From NCBI GenBank assembly GCA_022793145.1, contig JAAWCI010000061.1, positions 1 to 13,875 of the forward strand: 13,875 nucleotides of DNA, in the 5' to 3' direction. The notes beneath the pieces are model-generated. The model was not told the DNA's origin. It saw nothing but the letters and a program-made list of their open reading frames with translations, and did no database searches. Below, piece by piece: positions 7,516 to 13,875 of this stretch; position 1 is the first letter of the stretch; each line of letters starts with the position of its first letter. The stretch is from Bacilli bacterium. Its GTDB lineage: Bacteria > Bacillota_I > Bacilli_A > RF39 > UBA660. The position numbers and the translations under genes are program-made.

Positions 7516-8322
7516 ATGGAAACTTTAAAAGAGGCTCTATTGATCAAAGAAGTTATAGAACCTTCATTAATTATTCTTTGTAGTGTTCTAATTTATATAT
7601 TTATTGGAAAAATAATAAAGCGTTTTTCTAAAATGCCAGTGAAGCGATTGGATCACAAAAAACGACAAACCATATTGACCGTATTGAAAAGTATTATAAA
7701 ATATATTATTTTATCAATTGATATTCTATTAATATTAAATGTGTATGGGATTGATACAAAAGCTATATTAGCCTCATTTGGGGTAATAGGAGCAGTATTA
7801 GGACTTGCTATGCAAGATCTATTAAAAGATATTATTGCAGGTATTTCTATTTTATTTGAAGACCAATTCCGGGTAGGAGATTGGATTGAAGTGGGTGGCT
7901 TTAAAGGAGAAGTTATTTCTTTAGGTCTAAAAACCACAAGAATAAAAGCATATACAGGGGAAACAAAGATTATTTCTAATCGAACATTAACAGAAGTAAC
8001 TAATTTTAATATGCATAGTTCTATGGCGATTGTTGATGTACAAGTAGCTTATGAATCTAATCTTCAGAAAGTTGAAAAAGTATTATCTACTGTTTGTGTA
8101 GAGGAACAAGAGAAAATTCCTATGTTAAAAGGGAAAATAGAATTGTTAGGAGTCCAATCTTTAGGAGAAAATGGAATAGTATATCGAATTGTTGCTCCTT
8201 GTAAAGCAATGGAACAATATGGTGTAGAGAGATTGCTTAGAAAGGCAATAAAACTAGCATTGGATAAGAATCATATTATAATTCCTTATCTACAGGTGGT
8301 GATACATAATGAAAGAATATAA
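7516..8322 (+). CDS. Small-conductance mechanosensitive ion channel (MscS family)
   Basis: Probable tension-gated channel releasing solutes on hypo-osmotic shock. The protein is 268 aa, close to E. coli MscS (286). Hydrophobic segments lie at about 14-34, 56-78 and 82-105. The third has the pore-helix pattern of small residues, ASFGVIGAVLGLAMQ (86-100), and continues into the family's DLLKDIIAGISILFEDQF and VGDWIEVGGFKGEV (120-133), the beta domain. The C-terminal cytoplasmic alpha/beta part is complete. AAAGGAGT (7503-7510) is 5 nt from ATG 7516, and the gene starts 3 nt after parB. An MscS-type gene followed by DUF951 and ychF is a recurring order near parB in Firmicutes (from memory). Gating in this organism is inferred. 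Confidence 0.92.
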   Translation: METLKEALLIKEVIEPSLIILCSVLIYIFIGKIIKRFSKMPVKRLDHKKRQTILTVLKSIIKYIILSIDILLILNVYGIDTKAILASFGVIGAVLGLAMQDLLKDIIAGISILFEDQFRVGDWIEVGGFKGEVISLGLKTTRIKAYTGETKIISNRTLTEVTNFNMHSSMAIVDVQVAYESNLQKVEKVLSTVCVEEQEKIPMLKGKIELLGVQSLGENGIVYRIVAPCKAMEQYGVERLLRKAIKLALDKNHIIIPYLQVVIHNERI

Positions 8323-8491
8323 AGTAGGAAGTATTGTAATTATGAAAAAAGGTCATCCATGTGGTACCAACGAATGGGAAATTACTAGAGTTGGCGCTGA
8401 TATTAAAATAAAATGTAATGGATGTGGAAGATGCATTATGCTTCCAAGAATAGAATTTAATAAAAAAATGAAAAAAGTAGTCAGTGAGTAG
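8309..8491 (+). CDS. DUF951 family small Cys-rich protein (YyzM-like)
   Basis: A 60-residue protein of unknown function. It carries the family pattern KKGHPCGTNEWEITRVGADI (14-33) followed by KCNGCGR (35-41) and MLPR. Cys18, Cys36, Cys39 and Cys42 could bind zinc, which is inference from spacing. Yhe N-terminal half looks beta-rich and the tail is basic, so nucleic-acid or ribosome binding is conceivable but unproven. It overlaps the MscS gene by 14 nt, with AGGTGGTGAT (8295-8303) as ribosome binding site inside that gene, so the two are probably translated together. The next gene begins 8 nt after its stop. Family membership is secure by motif; function is not known to me. Confidence 0.88.
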   Translation: MKEYKVGSIVIMKKGHPCGTNEWEITRVGADIKIKCNGCGRCIMLPRIEFNKKMKKVVSE

Positions 8492-8499
8492 GAGGAACT

Positions 8500-10014
8500 A
8501 TGAAGAAAAAAAATAAAAAGAAATTTATGCTAGGGCCAGTAATAACGATCATTTTATTAACTTTTTTAATTATGTTTTTAAGCTCTATCTTTGCTATTGT
8601 AGGAATACAAGGTCATAAAACAGCTATTGTAAATGGGACTTTAGAATCTTCTCTTGTAACTGTAAAAAATATTTTTACAGTAGAAGGAATAAAATATATT
8701 TTTAGCAATATTGTTATTAATTTTCGTTCCTTTGAACCACTAGTACTCATTATTATGTCTTTTATTGCAGTTGGTATTGGAGATTCAAGTGGGTTATTCA
8801 AAGCTATTTTTTCGCCTTTTAAAAAATTAAATGCAACAACAACAACTTTTATAATTTTTTTGCTTGGTATAATTTCTTCTATTATTGGAGAATATAGTTA
8901 TATTATTTTAATTCCTTTAGTAAGTGCCATGTACAAGTATTTAGGGAAGAATCAAATGCTTGGAGTGTTAACTATATTTTTAGGAATTACATTAGGATAT
9001 GGTACAGGAATTTATTATAATTTTAATGCTTATCAATTAGGCCAATTAACACAAGCAGCAGCAACAATCGATGTAGACAAAAATTATCAATTTCAATTAT
9101 TATCAAATATTTATATTATGTTAGCAAGTACAATTATTTTGGCTTTTGTTGGTAGTTTATTAATTCATAAATTTCTAGAGCCAAAATTTAAGAAGCCAAT
9201 GGAGGAAGATGATGATTTGATCATATCAAAAAAAGCTTTAATGGCAAGCAACTTTCTTTTCTTTCTCATGATTGCCATAAGCATATATATGATAATTCCA
9301 GGATTTCCTGGATCAGGATTATTATTAGATAACACACAGGAAACTTATATAGCAAAATTATTTAGTGAAACTGCACCGTTTAGAGATGGTATCATGTTTA
9401 TATTTTTAATCATTGCAATGCTCTGTGGTGGAGTATATGGATATTTTTCTGGAAATATTAAAAATACTCATGAATACAGTTTTAACTTGTCAAAAAGTTT
9501 TGATAATATTGGATATGTATTTGTATTAATGTTTTTTACATCCGTAATGACAGGTATATTAGAATGGACAAATTTAGGAGAAGTGATTGCAACAAATATT
9601 ATAGAGGTATTAAGTTCTTTTCAGTTCTCTGGAATTCCCTTGATTATTAGTTTTATGATAGCAATTATATTAATGAGTATCTTAATTCCATCCAATGTTA
9701 CAAAATGGAGTTTGGCATCGCCTATTATTATTCCACTGTTCATGAGAGCGAATATTACTCCAGATTTTACTCAATTTATATTTAAAGTATCTGATGGAAT
9801 AGGAAAAGCAATGACACCATTATTTATTTATTTCATTGTTATGATTGCTTTTTTACAAAAAGATAATAAAACAAGTGAAGAAGTAACAATATTTGGAACT
9901 ATGAAATTGATCATGCCTATTACATTAATGATAACAGGTTTATGGATTTTGATTCTAATATGTTGGTATATGGCAGGCTTACCACTAGGAATAAGTGGCT
10001 ATTCAACACTTTAA
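8500..10014 (+). CDS. AbgT family transporter
   Basis: Multi-spanning membrane protein of 504 aa, near the length of E. coli AbgT (508-510). Family members either import p-aminobenzoyl-glutamate or export antimetabolites such as sulfonamides (MtrF, YdaH); the substrate cannot be told from sequence here. There are about 9-11 hydrophobic spans: about 13-35, 78-95, 113-145, 154-175, 202-223, 248-268, 298-318, 336-356, 378-397, 435-452 and 470-492. The C-terminal signature PSNVTKWSLASPIIIPLF (397-414), DGIGKAMTPLFIYF (432-445) and the ending WYMAGLPLGISG (489-500) point to AbgT rather than AtoE-type carriers. A strong GGAGG (8491-8495) precedes ATG 8500. It is packed behind DUF951 and followed by a clear terminator, so it is probably read from the par cluster. 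I do not recall this gene at this place in Bacillus. Confidence 0.85.
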   Translation: MKKKNKKKFMLGPVITIILLTFLIMFLSSIFAIVGIQGHKTAIVNGTLESSLVTVKNIFTVEGIKYIFSNIVINFRSFEPLVLIIMSFIAVGIGDSSGLFKAIFSPFKKLNATTTTFIIFLLGIISSIIGEYSYIILIPLVSAMYKYLGKNQMLGVLTIFLGITLGYGTGIYYNFNAYQLGQLTQAAATIDVDKNYQFQLLSNIYIMLASTIILAFVGSLLIHKFLEPKFKKPMEEDDDLIISKKALMASNFLFFLMIAISIYMIIPGFPGSGLLLDNTQETYIAKLFSETAPFRDGIMFIFLIIAMLCGGVYGYFSGNIKNTHEYSFNLSKSFDNIGYVFVLMFFTSVMTGILEWTNLGEVIATNIIEVLSSFQFSGIPLIISFMIAIILMSILIPSNVTKWSLASPIIIPLFMRANITPDFTQFIFKVSDGIGKAMTPLFIYFIVMIAFLQKDNKTSEEVTIFGTMKLIMPITLMITGLWILILICWYMAGLPLGISGYSTL

Positions 10015-10042
10015 TCAGTTCAATATGAGCTGATTTTTCTTT
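10013..10042 (+). terminator. Rho-independent terminator of the parA-AbgT cluster
   Basis: AATCAGTTC and GAGCTGATT pair over 9 bp (one G-U) around the loop AATAT and run into TTTTTCTTT. The stem begins in the transporter's stop codon. The U-tract abuts the -35 of the ychF promoter, so the boundary is very compact. Confidence 0.85.
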
Positions 10043-10068
10043 GATAATAAAGTAATATATAGTATAAT
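10041..10068 (+). promoter_or_regulatory. Sigma-A promoter of ychF
   Basis: TTGATA (10041-10046) and a perfect TATAAT (10063-10068) are separated by 16 bp. Predicted start near 10075, giving a leader of about 18 nt with the ribosome binding site AAAGAGGT before ATG 10093. Confidence 0.7.
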
Positions 10069-10092
10069 AGTTTGTAGGAAAGAGGTATAAAT

Positions 10093-11193
10093 ATGAGTTT
10101 AACAGCAGGAATTGTAGGATTACCAAATGTAGGAAAATCAACTTTATTTAATGCAATTACAAAAAAGAACATTTTAGCGGCTAACTATCCATTTGCGACA
10201 ATTGATCCAAACGTTGGCGTTGTGACAGTCCCAGATACACGATTAGAATTTCTTCAAAATCTATATGTGCCTGATAGCTTGGTTCCAACAGCTTTTGAAT
10301 TTACAGATATAGCAGGGTTAGTAAAGGGAGCTTCGAATGGAGAAGGATTAGGTAACAAATTTTTATCTCATATTAGAGAGGTAGATGCTATTGTAGAAGT
10401 TGTGAGATGTTTTAGTGATTCCAATATTATTCATGTTGAAAATAGTGTAGATCCGATTCGCGATATTGAAATTATTAATGTAGAACTTTTGCTTGCAGAT
10501 TTAGAAGTAATAGATAATCGAATTGGAAGAATAGGAAAAAAAGCAGGCATGTCAAAAGATAAGGAAACGATTGCAGAATATAATTTATTAAATAGAATAA
10601 AAGAACAATTGGAAAAGAATGAACCAGTTCGAAAAATGGAATTTACAGAAGAAGAAAATAAAATTTTAAGACCATTTAATTTATTGACTGGAAAACCAAT
10701 CATTTATATGGCAAACATTAGTGAAAAAGATTTAGCTGCAGAAGATAATGAATATGTAAAACAGGTAAAAGAATATGCAAGAAAAGAAGGATCTGAAGTT
10801 ATTACAGTAAGTGCTAAAGTAGAATCTGAATTAAGCGAATTGGAAGAAGAAGAAAAAAAAGAATTCCTAAAAGAATTAGGAATAGAGGAAAGTGGTCTAG
10901 ATCAACTTATTAAAGCTACTTATTCTTTATTAGGTTTAGCTACGTATTTTACAGCAGGAAGTGATGAATGTAGAGCTTGGACTTTTAAAAAAGGAATGAA
11001 AGCACCAGAGTGTGCGGGAATTATTCACAGTGATTTTGAGCGAGGCTTTATTAGAGCTGAAATTATGAGCTATGAAGACTTAAAAGCATGTGGAAGTGAA
11101 AAAGCGGTAAGAGAAGCAGGGAAGATGCGTTTAGAGGGCAAGGAATATATAATGCAAGATGGAGATATCTGCCATTTTAGATTTAATGTATAA
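10093..11193 (+). CDS. ychF: Redox-regulated ATPase YchF (OLA1 family, Obg-like)
   Basis: Universal Obg-family P-loop protein that hydrolyses ATP rather than GTP and associates with ribosomes; it affects oxidative stress responses. The protein is 366 aa, the usual length. Motifs: G1 GLPNVGKST (9-17), switch region NYPFATIDPN (31-40), G3 DIAGLVKGAS (72-81), and NISE (208-211), the altered G4 that gives ATP preference. A coiled-coil region (about 130-180) is followed by a C-terminal TGS domain (about 281-364) with FTAGSDECRAW and HSDFERGFIRAE. No key residue is missing. It has its own promoter and terminator, but keeps the Bacillus neighbourhood (yyaF next to rpsF). Confidence 0.97.
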   Translation: MSLTAGIVGLPNVGKSTLFNAITKKNILAANYPFATIDPNVGVVTVPDTRLEFLQNLYVPDSLVPTAFEFTDIAGLVKGASNGEGLGNKFLSHIREVDAIVEVVRCFSDSNIIHVENSVDPIRDIEIINVELLLADLEVIDNRIGRIGKKAGMSKDKETIAEYNLLNRIKEQLEKNEPVRKMEFTEEENKILRPFNLLTGKPIIYMANISEKDLAAEDNEYVKQVKEYARKEGSEVITVSAKVESELSELEEEEKKEFLKELGIEESGLDQLIKATYSLLGLATYFTAGSDECRAWTFKKGMKAPECAGIIHSDFERGFIRAEIMSYEDLKACGSEKAVREAGKMRLEGKEYIMQDGDICHFRFNV

Positions 11194-11221
11194 GAAGTTT
11201 TCATTTAGAAGCTTCTTTTTT
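11192..11221 (+). terminator. Rho-independent terminator of ychF
   Basis: AAGAAGTTTT and GAAGCTTCTT form a 10 bp stem (two G-U pairs) around the loop CATTTA, followed by a T-run. The stem begins in the stop codon. Confidence 0.8.
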
Positions 11222-11241
11222 CATAGAATAAAAGTGAAGTC

Positions 11242-11270
11242 TTTACAAATGTGTTCCTTTTTGTTATAAT
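11242..11270 (+). promoter_or_regulatory. Strong promoter of rpsF-ssb-rpsR
   Basis: TTTACA (11242-11247), a 17 bp spacer and a perfect TATAAT (11265-11270) give a near-consensus sigma-A promoter, as expected for a ribosomal protein operon. Transcription should begin around 11277, giving a leader of about 60 nt. Confidence 0.8.
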
Positions 11271-11274
11271 CTAT

Positions 11275-11336
11275 AGCGAGTATTAATTTACTCCTTGCTT
11301 TATTAAAAGCCAATAGACCATAAGGAGGTGTGGAAA
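11275..11336 (+). promoter_or_regulatory. rpsF leader with two competing folds (possible S6:S18 autoregulation)
   Basis: Fold A: GAGTA (11278-11282) pairs with TACTC (11289-11293) around TTAATT, and AGC/GCT can extend it past a CTT bulge, though the AGC may lie partly upstream of the transcript start. Fold B: CTCCTT (11291-11296) is fully complementary to AAGGAG (11322-11327), the core of the rpsF Shine-Dalgarno. A small hairpin GCTTT-ATTA-AAAGC (11297-11310) fits inside fold B. The folds share bases 11291-11293, so they exclude each other. S6:S18 is known to bind a leader motif in many bacteria; I could not match the usual CCG bulge here. Confidence 0.4.
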
Positions 11337-11627
11337 ATGAGAAACTATGAAATTATGTTTATTGTTAGACCAACATTAGGAGAAGATGAAATTAAGAAAG
11401 TTGTAGAAAACTTTGCTAGTATTTTGACTTCTAATGGAGCTAAAGTTATTGAAACAAAAGAAATGGGTCAACGTGAATTAGCTTATGAAATCAAAAATTT
11501 TAAAAGCGGTTACTACTTTGTTTTTGATGTAGAAGCAAATGATGATAAAGCGATTAAAGAATTTGATCGTTTATCACTTATCAGCAATGATATTGTTCGT
11601 CATTTGATTACAAAAATTGAAAAGTAG
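11337..11627 (+). CDS. rpsF: 30S ribosomal protein S6
   Basis: Small-subunit protein that pairs with S18 on the central domain (platform) of the 30S. The protein is 96 aa, close to Bacillus S6 (95 aa), without the acidic C-terminal extension of E. coli S6. Typical features: [19 protein letters not shown] at the start, [17 protein letters not shown] (44-60), and a final helix region ending [13 protein letters not shown] longer frame starts at GTG 11328, but that codon overlaps the Shine-Dalgarno AAGGAGG (11322-11328). ATG 11337, 8 nt downstream, fits the family start. First gene of the S6-SSB-S18 operon, 14 nt before ssb. Confidence 0.97.
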   Translation: MRNYEIMFIVRPTLGEDEIKKVVENFASILTSNGAKVIETKEMGQRELAYEIKNFKSGYYFVFDVEANDDKAIKEFDRLSLISNDIVRHLITKIEK

Positions 11628-11641
11628 AAAAGAGGTATTAT

Positions 11642-12106
11642 ATGAATCGTGTTGTACTTATCGGAAGATTAACAGGAAAGCCAGAATTACGTTATACAGG
11701 ATCAAATTTACCTTATGCACGTTTTTCGTTAGCTGTTAATAGAAGTTTTAGTAATGCGCAAGGTCAAAGAGATACAGACTTTATCAATATTATCGTTTGG
11801 AGAAAGCAAGCAGAAAATGTGTGCAATTTCTTGGACAAAGGAAGTCTTGTATCTGTAGAAGGTAGAATACAAACAGGAAGTTATGATGATAAAGATGGAA
11901 ATAAGCGTTATACAACAGATGTTGTAGCAGATGCTGTTCAATTTTTAGAGTCAAAATCACAAAGTCAAAATAGGAGTTCAAATAGTTCAAATGAACCAAC
12001 TCCATATGACTATCAAAGCGAGCCAATGAATGATATCAATATAGATAATGATCCATTTGCAGACTTTGGAGATAGTGTTTCAATTGATGATAACTTCTTA
12101 GACTAA
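11642..12106 (+). CDS. ssb: Single-stranded DNA-binding protein with an atypical C-terminal tip
   Basis: Binds ssDNA as a tetramer in replication, repair and recombination. The protein is 154 aa. The N-terminal OB fold (1-105) is canonical: [37 protein letters not shown], and [20 protein letters not shown]. Residues 106-140 form a Ser/Asn/Gln-rich linker. The usual acidic tip DDDLPF/DDDIPF, the docking site for partners such as RecQ and PriA, is replaced by [10 protein letters not shown]; it is acidic with Phe and Leu but lacks the final Pro-Phe. An internal DPFADF (137-142) is the nearest resemblance. AAAGAGGTA lies 6 nt before ATG 11642. Placement between rpsF and rpsR identifies it as the housekeeping SSB, not a plasmid or phage copy. 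Confidence 0.95.
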   Translation: MNRVVLIGRLTGKPELRYTGSNLPYARFSLAVNRSFSNAQGQRDTDFINIIVWRKQAENVCNFLDKGSLVSVEGRIQTGSYDDKDGNKRYTTDVVADAVQFLESKSQSQNRSSNSSNEPTPYDYQSEPMNDINIDNDPFADFGDSVSIDDNFLD

Positions 12107-12120
12107 AAGGAGGAAAAAAC

Positions 12121-12339
12121 ATGGCTGAATTTTATAGAAAAAAGAAAAAGATCTGTCAAATGTGTGCTGGAAAAAGCGTAGATTATAAAGATGCAGAAAT
12201 TATAAAAAAATATATTAGTAATGATAAAGGCAAAATATTACCAAGAAGAATTACAGGAGCATGCGCAAAACATCAAAGACATATTGCTAATGAAGTTAAA
12301 AAAGCACGTTTTATGGGTTTAATACCTTTTGTAAAATAG
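12121..12339 (+). CDS. rpsR: 30S ribosomal protein S18, zinc-binding (C+) form
   Basis: Small basic protein that binds S6 and the central domain of 16S rRNA. The protein is 72 aa. It has the [10 protein letters not shown] start, [17 protein letters not shown] (30-46) and [23 protein letters not shown] at the end. Cys12, Cys15, Cys48 and His51 form a plausible zinc site, marking the C+ version. AAAGGAGG is well placed before ATG 12121, 14 nt after ssb. Last gene of the operon; its stop codon is part of the terminator stem. Confidence 0.97.
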   Translation: MAEFYRKKKKICQMCAGKSVDYKDAEIIKKYISNDKGKILPRRITGACAKHQRHIANEVKKARFMGLIPFVK

Positions 12340-12362
12340 ACCAATTTGGTCTTTTTGTTTTT
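12338..12362 (+). terminator. Rho-independent terminator of rpsF-ssb-rpsR
   Basis: AGACCA and TGGTCT pair around a three-base ATT loop, followed by TTTTTGTTTTT. The stem is short but GC-containing and the U-tract is strong. Confidence 0.8.
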
Positions 12363-12381
12363 GGAAAAATATTTACTAAAG

Positions 12382-12412
12382 AAAAGAACATATTTCGTAA
12401 GTATGTTCTTTT
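12382..12412. terminator. Bidirectional terminator between rpsR and gpsA
   Basis: AAAAGAACATA (12382-12392) pairs perfectly with TATGTTCTTTT (12402-12412) around a 9-base loop. T-rich tails occur on both strands, so it can end gpsA transcription on the minus strand and back up the rpsR terminator on the plus strand. Confidence 0.8.
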
Positions 12413-13386
12413 TAATCTTTTTCAATCAAAAATTGTTTTAATGTTTCAGGATCTTTTCCGTTTTCTACAATGTCAAAAATCAAATCAATAATGGGCATAT
12501 CTACATTTTGGTCTTTTGTAAGTTGATAAATAGACTTTAAAGTATAGAGCCCTTCAATTGTAGTAGAACATTTGTAATCTTCAATTTCATCTTTTGGTAT
12601 TTTTTTCCCAATCAGTTGTCCAAAAGAAAAGTTTCTTGATTTAGGACTTGTACAGGTAAGAAGTAAATCCCCAAAACCAGCAAAAGAAAGAATTGTTTTT
12701 TTATCTCCACCAAGTTTATATATTAATTTTTTAATATCATGTAGAGATTCTGTAATAAACATAGCTTTAGTTGATTCAGGTAATTGCATTCCATCTAATA
12801 TTCCAGCTGCAATTGCAATCACATTTTTAATAGATCCACAGATTTCGATCCCTTTTATATCTTCTGTTACTCTAAACTTAAAGTATTCATTTTGAAACGC
12901 TTGAATAATGATAGAAGCCGTATCACTATTTGTTGTTCCTAAAGAAAGTCCAATTGGTATTTTTTTTACAATGTCAATCGCGAAAGATGGACCAGAAATA
13001 ACTGCTAACTTATTTGTATTTATATATTTTTTTATAACATCATCGACAAATAAACAGGTATCATTTTCAATTCCTTTGCTAGCAATGCATAAGTGTTGAT
13101 GAGGTTTTAAAATGGAAGTCAATTCTTTTGCAACATCGTCTACAAAAGCAGCTGGTACAGCAATTACAATTAATTCTTTATCTAGGATAGCTTCTTTCAT
13201 ATTGGTTGTAAAAGAAATATCCACAGGAATTGTGTAGTTTGGTAATTTTGAACTTGTTCTTTTTTTATCTAATTCTTCTATTTCTGTGGGAAACTTTGAC
13301 CACATTGTCACTTCATTTTTATTATATTCTAAAACACTTGCAAGAGCGATTCCATAAGCTCCAGTACCTAGGACAGCAATTTTCAC
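12412..13386 (-). CDS. gpsA: NAD(P)-dependent glycerol-3-phosphate dehydrogenase
   Basis: Reduces dihydroxyacetone phosphate to sn-glycerol-3-phosphate for phospholipid synthesis; cytoplasmic. The protein is 324 aa from GTG. The Rossmann fold begins MKIAVLGTGAYGIALA with GxGxxG (7-12). Other motifs: ASKGIE (102-107, Lys104), SGPSFA (131-136), CGSIKNVIAIAAGILDG (183-199, catalytic Lys187 and Asn188), GFGDLLLTCTS (237-247, Asp240) and SRN (250-252). The usual TRAALITRGL stretch reads STKAMFITESL (205-215), a divergence from Bacillus and E. coli enzymes. A frame from ATG 13410 is possible, but AAAGGAGG sits 7 nt before the GTG at 13386, and the inferred transcript start lies near 13410, so GTG is the start. 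Convergent with rpsR; no partner gene on this strand. Confidence 0.95.
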   Translation of the reverse strand: MKIAVLGTGAYGIALASVLEYNKNEVTMWSKFPTEIEELDKKRTSSKLPNYTIPVDISFTTNMKEAILDKELIVIAVPAAFVDDVAKELTSILKPHQHLCIASKGIENDTCLFVDDVIKKYINTNKLAVISGPSFAIDIVKKIPIGLSLGTTNSDTASIIIQAFQNEYFKFRVTEDIKGIEICGSIKNVIAIAAGILDGMQLPESTKAMFITESLHDIKKLIYKLGGDKKTILSFAGFGDLLLTCTSPKSRNFSFGQLIGKKIPKDEIEDYKCSTTIEGLYTLKSIYQLTKDQNVDMPIIDLIFDIVENGKDPETLKQFLIEKD

Positions 13387-13414
13387 GCAAATTCCTCCTT
13401 TATCATTCAACCAT

Positions 13415-13423
13415 ATTATAGCA
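13415..13423 (-). promoter_or_regulatory. Extended -10 promoter of gpsA
   Basis: On the minus strand the sequence reads TGCTATAAT, a perfect TATAAT with the extended TGn element. The -35 position is only a T-run, which the extended -10 may compensate. Transcription would begin about 20 nt before the GTG start codon. Confidence 0.6.
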
Positions 13424-13596
13424 CATTTTTTATAAATAAAAAATAATACATTACCGAAGTTTCTTCTCTCTAAAAAGCAATTGATGAAAAGCAGAGGTCT
13501 AATTATTTTAAAAAAGGATAAAATTTACTGTAGCAAAGAAAACAACAATATGATAGAATAGTAAACAATTATTATGTCATGGGAAGGGTGTTTTGT

Positions 13597-13875
13597 ATGA
13601 GAAATGTGATTTCTACTCCATTTGGGAATTTTGAGGTGAAGCAAAATAACGAGCCATTAGAATTTAATTGCATAATTAAAAATTATTCATCAAATAAATC
13701 TCCGGCCTTAATTCGTCTATATGTAGTAGAAGTGGAAACCAAAGGACAAGACTCTCTAATTTGTGGATTTGAAAAGCCTATTTTTGAGAAGCTGAGTAAA
13801 GATGAACATTCAACGACATTATTTGTAGAAAATGATACTTTAGTATTAGGATTATGTAGTCTAAATCCGAATAAA
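13597..13875 (+). CDS. Unrecognised protein, N-terminal part only
   Basis: Open from ATG 13597 to the window edge (93 codons, no stop). GGGAAGGG (13581-13588) is a plausible ribosome binding site. The protein begins MRNVISTPFGNFEVKQNNEP with no signal peptide or membrane span; the visible part alternates hydrophobic and polar residues (for example ALIRLYVVEVET and TTLFVENDTLVLGLC), which suggests a beta-rich fold. I do not recognise the family. It is divergent from gpsA across a 210 bp spacer; TATGAT at 13549-13554 might be a -10, but the best -35 (TTTACT, 13524-13529) is 19 bp away. Whether it is an operon head is unknown. Confidence 0.6.
   Translation, partial: MRNVISTPFGNFEVKQNNEPLEFNCIIKNYSSNKSPALIRLYVVEVETKGQDSLICGFEKPIFEKLSKDEHSTTLFVENDTLVLGLCSLNPNK

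Noticed and set aside
848..12339. Antisense open frames over rsmA, ftsH, parA, MscS, ychF and ssb
   Set aside because: Low-complexity frames opposite well-identified genes, without ribosome binding sites; explained by codon bias of the real genes.
13450..13500. Repeated AAAAGC and CTCT/AGAG motifs in the gpsA upstream spacer
   Set aside because: Short, imperfect and without U-tract or known motif; not distinguishable from chance.
1..13875. Mobile elements, CRISPR arrays, tRNA or rRNA genes
   Set aside because: No transposase or integrase genes, spaced direct repeats, cloverleaf-like segments or rRNA sequence were seen.

Overview
The window is AT-rich chromosomal DNA of a low-GC Gram-positive bacterium (Firmicutes/Bacilli). 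Evidence: strong AAGGAGG-type ribosome binding sites, TTGACA/TATAAT-type promoters, A/T-ending codons, and gene neighbourhoods shared with Bacillus (G5/3D-domain protein beside rsmA; tilS beside ftsH; parA-parB ... ychF-rpsF-ssb-rpsR). No gene ends in TGA: the 15 complete genes use 11 TAA and 4 TAG, and all are open under the standard code. An uncultured gut-type lineage near the Mollicutes/Erysipelotrichia is a guess, not shown. No mobile element, CRISPR array, tRNA or rRNA was seen.

Layout, left to right. (1) 82-780: an anchored, exported G5 + 3D cell-wall protein under its own promoter. (2) 848-5654: an apparent operon rsmA-ung-tilS-ftsH (16S rRNA methylation, uracil excision, tRNA-Ile lysidine synthesis, membrane proteolysis), led by a near-consensus promoter at 793-821. 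(3) 5862-10014: an overlapping or tightly packed cluster parA-parB-MscS channel-DUF951 protein-AbgT family transporter, closed by a clear terminator. (4) 10093-11193: ychF with its own promoter and terminator. (5) 11337-12339: the rpsF-ssb-rpsR operon, with a near-consensus promoter and a foldable leader. (6) 12412-13386, minus strand: gpsA (glycerol-3-phosphate for phospholipid synthesis), convergent with rpsR across a bidirectional terminator. (7) 13597 to the end: the start of an unrecognised gene, divergent from gpsA.

Most of this is core housekeeping. In Bacillus, blocks 1-2 and 3-5 lie on opposite sides of oriC; here they are fused and point the same way. Points worth a second look are a Rho_N/SAP-like tail on FtsH, a parS-like 16-mer inside ftsH about 850 bp upstream of parA, a leader before rpsF that can fold two incompatible ways (one covering the Shine-Dalgarno), an SSB without the usual acidic Pro-Phe tip, and a transporter inserted in the par-ychF neighbourhood. 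I see no clear sign of a novel defence or mobile system.

Several start codons are placed at the codon correctly spaced from the Shine-Dalgarno, not at the longest open frame (G5/3D protein, rsmA, ung, tilS, rpsF, gpsA).
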